NCBI GenBank assembly: GCA_014529385.2
Contig: CM043947.1
Location: 103,817,811-103,881,810 of the forward strand
Source: Adiantum capillus-veneris
Taxonomy: Eukaryota; Streptophyta; Polypodiopsida; Polypodiales; Pteridaceae
DNA: 64,000 nucleotides
Direction of reading: 5' to 3'
Positions 31,938 through 44,229 of the stretch are shown here, in pieces. A program made the position numbers and the translations under genes. How positions within the stretch are numbered: position 1 is the first letter of the stretch; each line of letters begins with the position of its first letter. The notes under the pieces are model-generated. The model was not told where the DNA came from. It made no database searches and worked only from the letters and a program-made list of their open reading frames with translations.

Positions 31938-34366
31938 TGGGAGAAATGCTAAAAAATTATAACCTACCTCATCACGGAATAAACCGAGTGACATTAGAGC
32001 TAGTGCTGGGCTACATGAGTCACTATTTCCATCAGATTGGTTTGAAGGACTCGAGACAGGACCAACTAAAAGAAGAGTTGGAGTTGAGCTGAACAGATGT
32101 GTCAAACCAGTCTATTTTTAAAAATGGGTCAAAAAGTACAGTGGATCTAGGGATCCATATGACCACCTAGCTAGCTTCAAGCAAGTGCTAAGAACATAAC
32201 ACATATTTGATTTTCACACTCAATTTGAGAGATTTGGAATAACTTTAGAAAGAAAATCTTTGACATGGTTCCAAAACATTCCACCAAGGACATTCATGGA
32301 TTTAAATACATTAGCTCAAGGATTTGTAGCCGCATGTTCCAAAAGTGGGATCAAACATAACATGGTAGCTCAAATCTATAGCTTCAAACAGAAATAAGGC
32401 GAGTCTATTAGGAATTGTGCAGTTAGAATGAAGCAATACATTGCAAGATGCCCAGAATTAGAAATACCAGTAGAAGAAAGACTAGTGTCATTGTTTCTAG
32501 AAGGATTGCTCAATAAAGAACTTCATGCTATATTTTATAACAAGAAGCATACGACCCTAGAAGCGTGTGTATCAGATACTATTGACTTGGGAGACAATTT
32601 TGATATTTTTAACAAAGAATACGTCCCTTAGGATACTCAGAGGGAGAAAACAACATCTACAAAACCAACACAAGTGGGAACAACTATTGAAGCACCACTT
32701 AGAACCATAGACAACATGCTCAAAAGGATGAACAAAATGATAAATAATAGGCAAAAAGCTCCTATGAGAGGACTTGGGCAAGGAATACCTCAACAGGGAC
32801 AACCAATTAGGCTGCAAAAATGGTGTGCTATTGAGGGTAAATGGAAAAACCATGAGACGTGTGAGTGTTATTACCGACCAAAGTACCATGGAAATGTTCA
32901 ATATATGCCTTTGAGACCACAAGGAAAACCCATGTACAGATATCAACGTAATATGGCCCTAGTACAGATACCATCGATGGGTATGGAAAGAACACAACCA
33001 GTGTTGGGTCAACAATCTCCATCCTAGACATAATGTAGTGCCTATAAAGTACATGCACTTAAGAGGAGTCATAGATGAGCAAGCACTAGTGCCTGTCACA
33101 CCTTAGGTTGAGCCTAGTCCATTTATAGTAATGGTAGAAGGAGAGTGGTATAATTGACATCCACCTTCAATGGAAGAGCCTGCAAATTATGCTACACCAA
33201 AGCCTACACCGATGTACTTTGTAACTAATCAATGTGTTAGACCTCCAATGGTAAGAATCATGATTAAGCCAAAGACTTGAAACTACCATACTTGTGGTGG
33301 AGATGATCATTGGAAAACTGAATGCCCAGAACCTGACAAGAACATTAAGCCAGTTGAAGCTTTTTGTACACAATGTTGCAACAAGGGTGGACACTTCCCT
33401 GAAGACTGTCCAAAGAATCTATTAAACGAAAAGAAACTTAGTGGTGGTGAATGTATTACAAGTGATACCTAATAGCTCTTTGTAAAGTGAACATATTGTT
33501 CCAGCCATGGTGATCACTAGAGCCCAAGCTAATAAAGAGAAACATAACTCCTCTGATGAATCAAAGAATACTAAAAATTCCTCGCAAAAGACCAAGAAAA
33601 GAAGACGTCAAAGATATGAGATGAGAAAAAGGATGAAATTGAAGAAAAAGCCAAAAAACTATTCCAAGAAAAAGTGAAAGAAACTGAGAGCAAAATCAAG
33701 GAAACAAAAGTGAAATCTGGAGGATCAATTTTGGTAGACAAAATTTTTGAGCCAATCAATGCAGCCTTGGAAGCTTTCCAGGAGTGGTGCTTAAACCAGG
33801 CTAAAATATGAAAAAAAGGAAAAACTATCCTTCTCCAGGTATGGAAGCATCTAAGAAAAAAATAATAAGAATTACGTAAGAAATGTTGAAACTTGAGAGT
33901 ATTGCAAAACCTGAGAAGCTTGTGGTAGAATGAATAAAGAGAAATCCAAAGTGGTGGTAGAACCCCACCTTGAAACTACAGAGCCAGAGATCATAGTGCT
34001 TGACAATGAAGATGAGTTAGATGGAATTATGTTTGTGGAAGAAGACTGACCATGACACTTATGGGAAAAAGTGAGAAGGATTAATGATGGGAGCATAACT
34101 TTGAAATCAGCTCCTATAGAGGAAGTTTGGTTAGACAATTCACCTTCTGATATGGATATGAATATACAATTCTTGTATGGGTATTGTGGTTCTGAAGCAT
34201 AAAAAATTTCTAAGCCATTGACTCTAAAAACACTACCCTTTTACTTAGGAGACAACAAAGATGAGTCCATAGTGTGAAAAACCACTTAGGTAAAATGAGC
34301 GGAACAGACCATAGAGGTAGAGAACATCCATTCCATCATGTCAACATCCATTCAATGTACTCTTAC
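31938..34366 (+). pseudogene. Element E gag: capsid, two zinc knuckles, basic tail (right of chromovirus A)
   Basis: The capsid starts near 32131 (KKYSGSRDPYDHLASFKQV) and has FDFHTQFERFGITLERKSL, TWFQNIPPRTFMDLNTLAQ, an open 32428-32631 with QYIARCPELEIPVEERLVSL, and 32674-33027. Two cysteine clusters follow at 33285-33420: an incomplete YHTCGGDDHWKTEC and CTQCCNKGGHFPEDC, spaced CX2CX5HX4C rather than the usual CX2CX4HX4C. A Lys-rich coiled segment follows (33570-33790). Many stops. Related to the minus-strand gag at 47491. It ends where repeat F begins. Confidence 0.78.
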
Positions 34367-35364
34367 TGTTGGGATGTGAGGTTTTGTTGCATCTCTTGTG
34401 TGAACAACCCCTTCCATCTCATGTGTCAAGCCGTGTGAAGAACCTCCTACACCCTTTGTGTCTAGGGGAGGCAACTTTGTGTTCAACATCTCTTGTGTGA
34501 ACAACCCCTTCCACCTCATGTGTCAAGCCATGTGAAGAACCTCTTACAACCTTTGTGTAATGAGCAACCACTTGTATTTGTGCATGGGTCAAAAGGCTCA
34601 TGTGTCAAAAGGCTGTCTATTAGTATAAGCCTATATAGAGGCACATTCTGATGAATAAATGTAACCCTTTATCATTTGCAATACACCATATTGTATTGTG
34701 GAATAGTTTAATTCTCAAGCTCTACACTAACCTCTCCAAGCATGCTTATGCCATGAATGGTACACTAATACACCCAGCTTAACCCCACAAATGGTATTAG
34801 AGAATGACCTGGACCAAGAAAATAAAGCTTATGCACATAGCTTGTTCAATAAAGTTTTCAACTTTTGATCCCTATTTTGTAAAGCACTCATCTGTGTGTC
34901 TATGCTACCCTCTATGTGTTTGTACGGGAAGGATTTGTGTGATCTCACCTTGTGTTTGGGGGATCTAATGTTCCATACCCTACATGTGTTCCTTGTGTGA
35001 GTCATATGCAACCAAAACCCACATAGGGGAGGATTGTAGGGATGAGAGGTTTTGTTGCATCTCTTGTGTGAACAACCCCCTCCACCTCATGTGTCAAGCC
35101 ATGTGAAGAACCTATTACAACATTTGTGTAAAGAGTGACCACTTGTATTTATGCACGGGAAACCACATCTTGTGCTCATGTGTCAAAAGGTTGTCTATTT
35201 GTATAAGCCTATATAGAGGCACATTCAACTAAATAAATGTAACCCTTTATCATTTGCAATATACCATATTGTATTGTGCAATAGTTTCTCTCTCAAATTC
35301 TTGGTCTTGTGTCCGATTGATTGAAGACAATATTTTGGCATCGATTTTAAATTACTATTGTTGG
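34367..35364 (+). mobile_element. TRIM-like element F (two direct repeats, PBS- and PPT-like sites)
   Basis: A TGTTGGGATGTGAGG repeat (34367 to about 34790) and a TGTAGGGATGAGAGG repeat (from 35035) share about 250 bp, including TATAAGCCTATATAGAGGCAC and a 3' TGTATTGTG block. Between them lie TGGTATTAGAGA (34794), a primer-site look-alike, and AGGGGAGGAT (35024-35034), a polypurine tract look-alike, only about 240 bp apart, with no ORF. This is the layout of terminal-repeat retrotransposons in miniature. The first repeat has its first 100 bp duplicated. The 3' ends of the repeats do not match, so one is damaged. Confidence 0.55.
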
Positions 35365-35638
35365 TGTTGGGTATTCAAGGCCAAGTTTAGCTAATTTGTC
35401 ATACCCGTTGGCACATGCCCTTATGGCATGCAGATAAGCAAGTAGTTACAAGTTAAGTTTTCATGGAAGCCTCTTTTGGCTATATATTGTAAGTTATGTT
35501 TACAAAGGTAGTAATGAACATAGCGTGTCTCTTTGTTGATTTTTTGAGTGTCAAATTCTCTCGCTCACTTCTACACATTCCTCTGCCATAGCCATGGTGA
35601 TTCACCGTCTGCATCCACCATAGGCTGTGTGCTCATCA
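35365..35638 (+). repeat. Element G 5' LTR
   Basis: 274 bp, starting TGTTGGGTATTC and ending GCTCATCA, two bases before the primer site. Confidence 0.85.
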
Positions 35639-36904
35639 CATGGTATCAGAGCCCTAGGCAGGTGAAAGCAAGGATCACTTGGTGCTCGCAAGGCAAGAAG
35701 TCCCCTCTCAAGATGCTGTCCCATAGCGCAGTTGACAGTTTTCTATAGGCGTCTGTGGGCATCTCAAGATGCAGGCAATTGCGGATAGGACTACGGGGAC
35801 TGCATCTCAAAACGCCTAGGTGGGCAGTGAAATCATGAACACTGCAGGTTGCTTCTCAAAATGCCCTCTTGGCTGCGGTGTCTAAAAATAGTTGTTTTGC
35901 AAGCATATCAAAATGCCACCACAGGCTCCTTGGCAAAGAAATTTGGCAGTTTTGTTGAGCATATCAAAAGGCTACTAAATCTACACTTCCAAACATTGTT
36001 AGGAAACATTGGGCAATTATTCACACACACAACATAGCTTTTCAAAAGGCTTTGGAGAATCAATACGCATCAGATTATTTCTCAGTGAGCTGCCAAGGGA
36101 GGATGATTTTAAAAATGATCTTGTGAATAAAGGTGCATGTAGCCTTCAAGGTGATTCTTAGCAAAGTGGTGGTGATCTTGGTGGTATTGCAAGTGATCAA
36201 TTTAGAATACACACAGATACTCCATCTGGTTTTTAGTGTCAACATGTCCAAAGGCACATGCTTGGTTTTTGGTTGCTCGGAATGGCATGCACTCGCATGT
36301 ATCCATTCTTCAATGATAGTATCCAAAGCTTCAAATTGGATATGTATGCCACATATTTTCTTGTCAATCAAATACAACTAGCAATCAAGCTAGTGAAGAC
36401 TCTTTCAACTATTTGCTTCAAGCACCCGACATGTCAACAGATGCAACACATGAAGATCTGCTTCGAGATTGCTGTACAAGATTTCACAAACTTTTTTTGT
36501 CAGTTTAGTGTCATAAATTTGTCCTTTTTTGTCTATTGTAAAAACAATCATATGATTTTCAGTCAAAGCCTTTGTTTAGCCTGTCATGCCAAAAACTCTG
36601 TACAGGTTAGACACTACCACACATAAGTGGTAAGACCTCCCAAAACATATTTGTTCTCAGCCCTTTCTTTTTGTCCCACTTCTCATGAGGTTACTGGGTA
36701 CACCTGAAACCCAAGGTTCGGCAGTGAACCAAAAACTCCAATCATTTGTAGCTAACTTTTTTGACCTACACCCTATTTGTTCAAAGGGGGGTTACTGACC
36801 TAGCACCAGGTTATGGATACACCAAAAATCCTTGGTTGTGAGAGAACCTAAACCTCACGATTGATGAGTACACCAGAAACTCAAAGTATCATGAGTTGCT
36901 TCTC

Positions 36905-37178
36905 TGGTGGGTATTCAAGCCCGAGTTTGGCTAATTTGTCATACCCGTGGACACATGCCCTTATGGAATGCAGATAAGCAAGCAGTTACAAGTAAATTTT
37001 TCATGGAAGCCTCTTTTGGCTATTTATTGTAAGTTATGTTTACAAAGGTAGTAATGAACATAGCGTGTCTTTTTGTTGCTTTTATGAGTGTTGAATTCTC
37101 TTACTCATCTCTGCACGCTCCTCTACCATAGCCACGGTGATTCACCGTTTGCATCCACCATAGGCTGTGTTCTCATTA
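36905..37178 (+). repeat. Element G 3' LTR
   Basis: 274 bp, starting TGGTGGGTATTC and ending TCTCATTA. About 28 differences from the 5' LTR by eye, so an old insertion. Confidence 0.85.
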
Positions 37179-37183
37179 GTTTG

Positions 37184-38590
37184 GTAGCCATTCGGTTATC
37201 AGTGGTTGATGTGAAGCACCTCTTCACCTATAGTAAAGACAATTTTCACAAAAAATCATTTGAATCATCTTCAAATTGCTTTGACCCTTCGAGTCATTTC
37301 CTTATGTACAAATGCCCCGTAGGTTATGTCAGCCCTTGAACTTGTGCATAAATTGAGGCACTATGTGACTCAATGATGAGGCCACAAAGTTTGGGCCTCT
37401 ATTGGATAGCATCAAATGAAAAGTGAGTGAAATACTTGTAGTTGCAGTTACTTACCCAAAGTGGACGTGTGCAACTACTGCCCGGGTAGCTAGTGGAATG
37501 CCCCTCATAAAGACCCAAAACAAGACGTAGATTTTGGGGTGGTCTCTTCACGCATTCAAAGCCTTTCACAATTTGGACATGAGAAGCACAAGATGTGTGT
37601 GGTGGGGATAGGTCTTTAAAAGATAAATCTTAATGCACAAAAGAAAATTTAAGTTGAATAGATTCTGGCTTACAGACACTGTATTCGTATATGTTGATGA
37701 GGTGATGACGTTGACGAGGTAAAGACCGGGGACAACGTGTTAGGTCCTAGGCTACCTAGGCATAATCTCCTTGCTAAATTATCTAGTTTTTCTTCTAACT
37801 AGAAGGTCAATTCAATTTATTTATATTAGCATTATTACTCATTGTAAATATTTTTATATTTTATTTTATGTGTCTCTCTATCTTCATGCATGCTATGTGT
37901 AAGCATATTCATAGTCTAGGTGTCTCATTCAGGTTCTGATAAGTGGCATGGAAAGCATGGGAGGATGAGCCAAGAGTCAAGAGGTTCTCTATCTTTTTCA
38001 TTTAATGAGAGAGTTTTTTGAGCTTTCCAATTGGGGGATGTTATCACTTTTATTTCCTTATTATAAGCTAGCTACCCACACTTCCTATCTTTATCAAAGC
38101 GTGCTCTTTGAGTCTCAATTCCACTCCTCACTGCATAAAGTGTGCCATAGTCTCATTACCCGCACTAAGCTACTGGGTAGCTCCCCTTTTGTGCCACCAA
38201 TTGGCATGCACTGCTCTCATCCTCCATTGCTCTATTGCAACCACTCTTGCCATTGAGTCCGAATAAGCTGCCCGTTGCACCTTTTCGAAGTGCTCTTGCC
38301 AACAACCCCTATTTTCCCTCATCTTGCACTCGGGACCTAATCAGCCCATTGTAGACCCTTGCTACCTTGTCATTTCAGTACCCCCCCCCCCCCCCCCCCC
38401 CCACACACACATAGACAATATCCACTGGCCTTGTGTGCTGATTTTTTTATAACATGCATCCCCTACAAGTTGAGCCTTTGCCAAAATCACCTTGCCTACA
38501 ATTGCTGCTACTGTCCCGTAGCCTCATCCGAGCTCACAACCATTCTCTGAGCCTACCTACATGCTTAATTATGAACGGATCCTTTAATTA
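37184..38590. other. No recognisable gene; contains a poly-C tract
   Basis: Separates repeats F and G from the element E protease remnant and has only short ORFs. It holds a C homopolymer (38381-38402) followed by ACACACAC. It could be further inserted repeats inside element E. Confidence 0.4.
38381..38402. repeat. Poly-C homopolymer, 22 bases
   Basis: Uninterrupted C run followed by (AC)4. Length may be unreliable if the assembly used short or noisy reads. Confidence 0.95.
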
Positions 38591-38599
38591 TCTTCCCTA

Positions 38600-39215
38600 A
38601 ACCCTGCAATTACCTTGGGAGAACTGTTAAAAATCAAACCATATTTATAGAATGATTTACAAAAAACTCTAGAGAAAGTGGGGATAACAGGGCTAATCGC
38701 AAAAAACATTGGGTAAATTGAAACATGACTTGGATAATAAGGATATTAGTCCGGCCCTATGAACAAAGTTGGCAAATATTACGAGGGTGAAGAAGGAAAC
38801 ACAACCCTTCCACTGAGATATCATGATGTCGAGACCATGACAATACTAGAGAATGGGACATGCATAGCCATAGCCACAAAACCAATATGGGAATCATGGG
38901 GAAAACCATCCATTAGACAAACTCAAATGAAATTACAATTGGCTGATGGACACATAGAAAAAACCCTAGGACAGTGTGATAGTTAGATCCTGTGGAATTG
39001 ATTATCAACATACTTTTGTGATAATTGACTTTGGAAAGAAATTTAATTATGAAACCATATTGGGAAGGCCATTCATGAGGCAAGTACAACTCATTCAAGA
39101 TTGAGGGAACAATTACCTGTACTTGAAGCAAGTGGGATCAATCACAAGGGTTAATTTGAAAGATCACACTTATAGAGATGTAATGAAGACACCCATTCAA
39201 GAATTTGACTGAGTC
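38600..39215 (+). pseudogene. Retropepsin-like remnant of element E
   Basis: Stop-ridden protease-type sequence: TMTILENGTCIAIATKPIWE, a TQMKLQLADGHIEKTLG strand, then YQHTFVIIDFG and ETILGRPFMRQVQLIQD. ILGRPF is the second conserved block of Gypsy retropepsins. The expected D-S/T-G motif is not visible, so it is probably mutated or its frame is lost. It has the same strand as the gag at 32131 and so is likely from the same element. No RT follows. Confidence 0.6.
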
Positions 39216-39239
39216 TCTTCAGCTAAATCAAAGCTTCCA

Positions 39240-42200
39240 TCTTGGTTAACACTAGTTTTGTAATCGAACACTCAAATGCCCCGAGACACTAAAGTGCCTT
39301 GTTGTTCTAGCAACTTTTCATAATTATTTGGTGAATCTAGAAAAAAAATTCATACGTCTATTAGGTCAGCTATGAGGTGAAGAACATAGCCAAATTTTAC
39401 TTTTGCCAAACTTAATACCAAACTAAGATTATAATGATAAGTTTTAAGATGAAAAAATCATAGAAATTTAGCGCAATTTTAACAAAATTTTCATAAATTG
39501 AATATAACTTCTCATCAAAATAAGATTTTGCATAAATTTCAATGTATATGGATAGAAAAAACTTCTTACAGCAAGAAATTGAGCTTCATAACTTAGTTAT
39601 GGGACTAGATTTTTGTTATAATCAAAAGACCAAAATCTTAAAAATGCTAACAAAGAGGAAAATTTTGGTCTTTCAAGGCCTCTTTCATTAGCATGATGAG
39701 GTTATGGGACAAAACCTTAGGTGTATAATGTATCTATAGGCCAATGCCCATCAAGAAAGCATTTTTCAAGGGTTCAATCTTATAGGCATCTTGTAATTTT
39801 AATCTCATTTTAAAAAAATTGTAGTGCGTAATTTCTTGCAAAAAAAATGTTGCTATGAAAGACTAATGAAAGTGTGTATATAAATCTCCCAATTGTGTTC
39901 ATATGAGATATTTGTATACAAATAAGTGAGATGAATGGAAAAATCCAAAAGTGGACTTTATTTTAAGGCTTATCTATGATAAAACAAAAATCATAATTGC
40001 AACATGCACAATTTTTTGGATATGCCATAAATCACCAAATGTGGCTTGCATAACCATTAAAAATTATCACCTTATGTGATGGAGTCATAGATCTAGAATA
40101 TATGCATCATAAGACATTGTAAATTTAGATGAACAAAATGTTTTTTGTGGTTGTTGATTAAATTTGTGAATATTGCATATTTGACCAACAAGACTTTCTA
40201 CATTTAATTCTAATCACAAAGAATTTTTATCTCACATGACAATCGCAAAAATATCAAACACATATATAAGTAGTTACCATGGATTATTGTATGCACCCTG
40301 CTCATTTTTTCCTCTTTGAATGCTGTTTCATGTAGGTTCTTTTCATGAGTGTAGTTACTATTGAGGTTATGATCAAAAGTGAGGGATTATAATTTATGTG
40401 AGTACTTTGAATAACAATTTATAAGTTTGCAAAAGTATTTCTTGAGATGTGTTCTAGATTTCATGTACCATTTTATTAAATTCACAAAAAAAGAACACTA
40501 AAGTCTCCTTTTTGGTACCAAACTAGTGCTAAACAAAGACACACCTATTTGGATGTGTGGAGCTTGGGAGTTTAAAACTAGAAGAATGTATCTTATAAAG
40601 GGATTGCACGGATGATGCATATATACTTGAACCCCTTCTAGAGCATTTTTTTGAGCCATTTGAATGAAATAAAATTTCATCAACTATGGACGTTGCTAGC
40701 GTGCAAACAAGAAGGAAAATGAGTGCCTCTATAGCCTTGCATGAGCCACACCGTCGGAAGGAAGAACTATTGCACGACTGAAAACACTTGTGGTATACAC
40801 CTGTAGAGATTTATGAGAAAAACTTCAAGCATGGGACACAATCAAAATAAGGATAAACAAGGGACATCATGACAAAGCTCTTCTTGGGGAGATGTCCGTA
40901 GAGTATCCATAGACAAAAAAAAGATGAAGGATGAAAGAGTTATGGCCGCTCAAAGTCGGGGGTACACTCTTTCTTGCTGAAAAATGAGCTCTTTGGAAGT
41001 TGTGCAGGTGTTGTAGCTATTAAAATGGGATATTTCCTATCTTTTATCCCAAGATTTTTCTCTTTCTTCTTAGCCGACAAGACTCTCTCTCAAGGCACCT
41101 TTTAATTGGTCCAATTTTGGCCTTTTTTTGGGTGAAAAATGAGCTGTCGGTAGTGACACTTGACCAAGGAATGGGGTGGGGGCAAGTGGCCGGTGGACCA
41201 AAAAGGATGCCCTGGCGCCTGTGGCCAGCTAGGTGTGGATTAAAAAGTGTGCCATCTCCCTCCTCATGAGCCCACAAGCCCCCAAATCCAAGCCTTGAGG
41301 GAGCTCCTCTCACCTTTGATTACCTATAGTGGGCACCCAATGTGCCCTATATATGCCCCACTTTCCCTTTTCCTCTTCTCATGTGGGATAATCTCCCCGC
41401 CACATGGCAACCTTGAGCATGTAGCAGTAACCAAGTCAGTTCTCCCACACTTGTTGCACTTGTAGGATTGAACCATAAATTCTCCTCCAATGTCTTTCTT
41501 AGGGTCTCTCTTCGTCCCATGGTCTTGAACTAAATTGATGGTGTGGGGTGATTTTTCTTGGCGGGTTTAATAAAAAATAACTCTCACTCTCACTATTTGC
41601 TTGAAGATACTATCGGGCATAGCATTGAGAAGTATCGACACTTTATCTTCATTGTAAACAGGAAATTGGATATACTTAAGTTGAGTGCAAAATGATTTTC
41701 ATCGTAGTGACTAAGGTAGCTATGTCTGCTCCTTTGGCTCCAACACAAAACTTTGGAATGCAACAACTTGCAATCTTGCGACAAATAATCAAGAAACTTC
41801 CTTTTAGTGCTTATGCAAGATTGAAACCCTTCCATGTATGGTAGTGTAATAGTAAAAAAATGCGACATTCCTAAGAGTGGACATGCTGGTGTAGTGAAAA
41901 ATATTGATGTGATAGTGTATGGATGATTAAAAAGTCTTCTTTAAGAAGTGATTTAGGAATACCTTTGCTACTGTGGAGAGGATTCATTATGTAGCTAGAA
42001 GAGGCTTTTGCTTTCGGGACTTTCCAATTGATAAGAGGGGGGATAACCTTAATTGGAAGGAAATATCCACTTCCAAGGAAAAAATCCTTTGATTAAGATA
42101 GGGCTACTCTTCAAAACTTAACTCTGCTTGAGAGAATTAATATTAAATTTATTGGTATCACTAAACAAATCTTACACACATGCTCTTTTTCTCTTTGATA

Positions 42201-42440
42201 TAAGAAAAATTATCTTAAATCTAAAGAAAAACTTGTGAATATTTCATAAGAGCATTCTTTTTAAAAAAAAAGAGTAAATTATAATTCCACTTTTAATATA
42301 ATGGCTAGTTATAAAAAATTCCAATACTTAATAGCCTGTGATTATGTGATAATTATCTCGTGCATCTTAAAAATTAGGAAAAAAATAATTTTGGCAAAAT
42401 TAAAGGTTATGCATAGATATAATAGTCATCCAACATGCAC
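39240..42440. other. No recognisable gene
   Basis: AT-rich sequence with short ORFs only (for example 41044-41313 and 41593-41868, minus), none resembling a known protein. A G+C-richer patch at 41140-41460 contains CCCTATATATGCCCC, a TATA-like site on the plus strand, and could be part of an LTR or an old promoter, but no partner copy is visible. Confidence 0.4.
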
Positions 42441-42451
42441 GTGCTATTTTA

Positions 42452-42633
42452 GTATGATCTCCAGTCATCTATGGTTAAAAAGAGTGCTTTCTCCTCTCAC
42501 TATGCCATATTAGTCCGGTAATCTAGAGAACTTGAAATATAAGTATGATTTCCAGTCACCTACAGTTAAAGAGAGTTCTTTCTACTCTCTCTATGCCATA
42601 TTAGTCTGGTAATCTAGAGAGCTTGAAACAACG
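42452..42633. repeat. 91-bp tandem duplication
   Basis: Units 42452-42542 and 42543-42633 both begin GTATGAT(C/T)TCCAGTCA and contain CTATGCCATATTAGTC. About 12% diverged by eye. Confidence 0.85.
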
Positions 42634-42899
42634 GAACTGGAAAAACATTGGGGTAAGTATGATTAGTAATGAACCATAATTAGAGGGAAACAAAAAAATT
42701 AAGTAGTTATTTCTTCTTCCCAAGCAAAAGGCTTGCTTCTAGAAAAATGAGAGCTTAAGAATAAATTTATGTAAGCATGAAAGTAAATCACTTTCAAGAA
42801 AGTGCAATAGCATAAAAAGAAGAAGAAAATATTACCTCAGTGTGTGTATGGTCTAGTCTTCTCCTTGCTTTAGATGTAGTCGGCTCTTCACTTTGCTTG

Positions 42900-43735
42900 A
42901 AGACCACCAATTTGGCTACTTGGAATGAGAGAATGGTAAAAGGAAAAAGGATTTCAAACTGTGGAAATCTTGAGAATTAGGAGAGAGGAGAGGGAGAGTT
43001 AGTGTGAAGAGGAAGATCAAGTTTTAACAAACGTGATTAGGGTTTTGGACATGGCTTCTCTTGGAGAGATGTGTGTGTGTATGTGTGTGTAATCACATGA
43101 AGAATGCATAACAAGCAACAAGGGTAGCCTTGGGACAAGTGTCCCCCTTTCCCTTTGAGTGAGAGGAATTGATAAATGCATACACTATTAGTTTAATTAA
43201 CTAATTTATCATTGGACCCCTTGGGAGGCCAACCAATAGGCTTTAGGCACACCATGAGGGCAACATAAGGACGAGCTTGACAAGTTTCCTATTTGCTTTC
43301 TTGGTACCAGACTTCCCTTGTGTGAGGGTGTGTGTGTTCTCTCTCTAGCCCCTTCTTGTAGGGCTTGCCCTCTCCTTGTAGGGATCTTTGTTGACTTTGT
43401 GGGACACCTTACCCCCAAGCACCTTAGTCATGGAGCACCTTAGCACCTTAGTCATTAAGCACCTCAATTACATAAACAAGCACGACAAGCACCTCAATCA
43501 CCTTAGTCAGCAAGCACGACAAGAACCTCAAGAACCCTAGCCAACAAGCATGACAAGCACATCAAGCTTGGTCTGGGTTCCTACATAAATCTCAGCCCTA
43601 GATTACCTAAGGTCATAAAACTTTTAGCACTAACCTTTTGAGGTCTTTAATGAAGCTAACCCTAAGGTCTTTTAAGCTCCATTAGCTAGCCTTGATGATA
43701 GATAATCTCTCATTTTGACCCCTTTACCATTGGTC
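42900..43735 (-). repeat. Dispersed repeat H1 (inverted relative to H2)
   Basis: Its reverse complement aligns along its length to about 53610-54460: an AGACCTTAGGGTTAGCT-type block, then a minisatellite rich in GTGCTTGTCGTGCTTG, then GTGTGCCTAAAGC followed by TTAGTTTAATTAA-like sequence. It may be an LTR or leader of an unrecognised element family. The minisatellite part lies at about 43405-43570. Confidence 0.7.
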
Positions 43736-44052
43736 TTGTGCTGAGATAGACTTGTAAGCACATGTCTGTATTCTGACCCTTGTTCACATCTAATCTCCCC
43801 CATTAAATGATTATTTTAATAAGACAAAATCATTTGGGCTGGTTAGATATTAGATTTTATGAAATTGCAGCATTGTTTGACGGTGTTGTGTGGTAGTGGG
43901 CAGCACACTGGCATCCATCGGCATTGATGACATGGTATTGAATGCCCAATGGGGCCAGTTTGTGTGAGTCCATGGGGCTCTAGATTTTTTTTGAAAAACT
44001 CCCCCCAGTACTAGCAACCTCTCTAGTGCAATGGAAAGGGAGGGGTGAGTTT

Positions 44053-44156
<104 letters not shown>

Positions 44157-44229
44157 TGCAAGACTTCATGAAAGCCAAGGGGTAGTAACGATAACGATAG
44201 TGCTCTGCGGTTCAAGTGGGGGAGCATTT

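Larger units (their letters stand above)
35365..37178 (+). mobile_element. Short non-autonomous LTR element G
   Basis: Two 274-bp LTRs (35365-35638, 36905-37178), TG...CA (the second ends TA by mutation), about 10% apart by eye. A full initiator-Met primer site TGGTATCAGAGC lies at 35641-35652. Flanks GTTGG (35360-35364) and GTTTG (37179-37183) fit a worn 5-bp target duplication. The 1.27-kb interior has no retroelement domain, so the element would need proteins from another copy. No clear polypurine tract precedes the second LTR. Confidence 0.82.

Noticed and set aside
33571-34138. Minus-strand ORFs rich in Ser/Phe over the element E tail
   Set aside because: Antisense shadows of the Lys/Glu-rich plus-strand gag tail.
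41593-41868. 91-codon minus-strand ORF in the 39-42 kb stretch
   Set aside because: No recognisable motif or conserved context; length expected by chance in AT-rich DNA.
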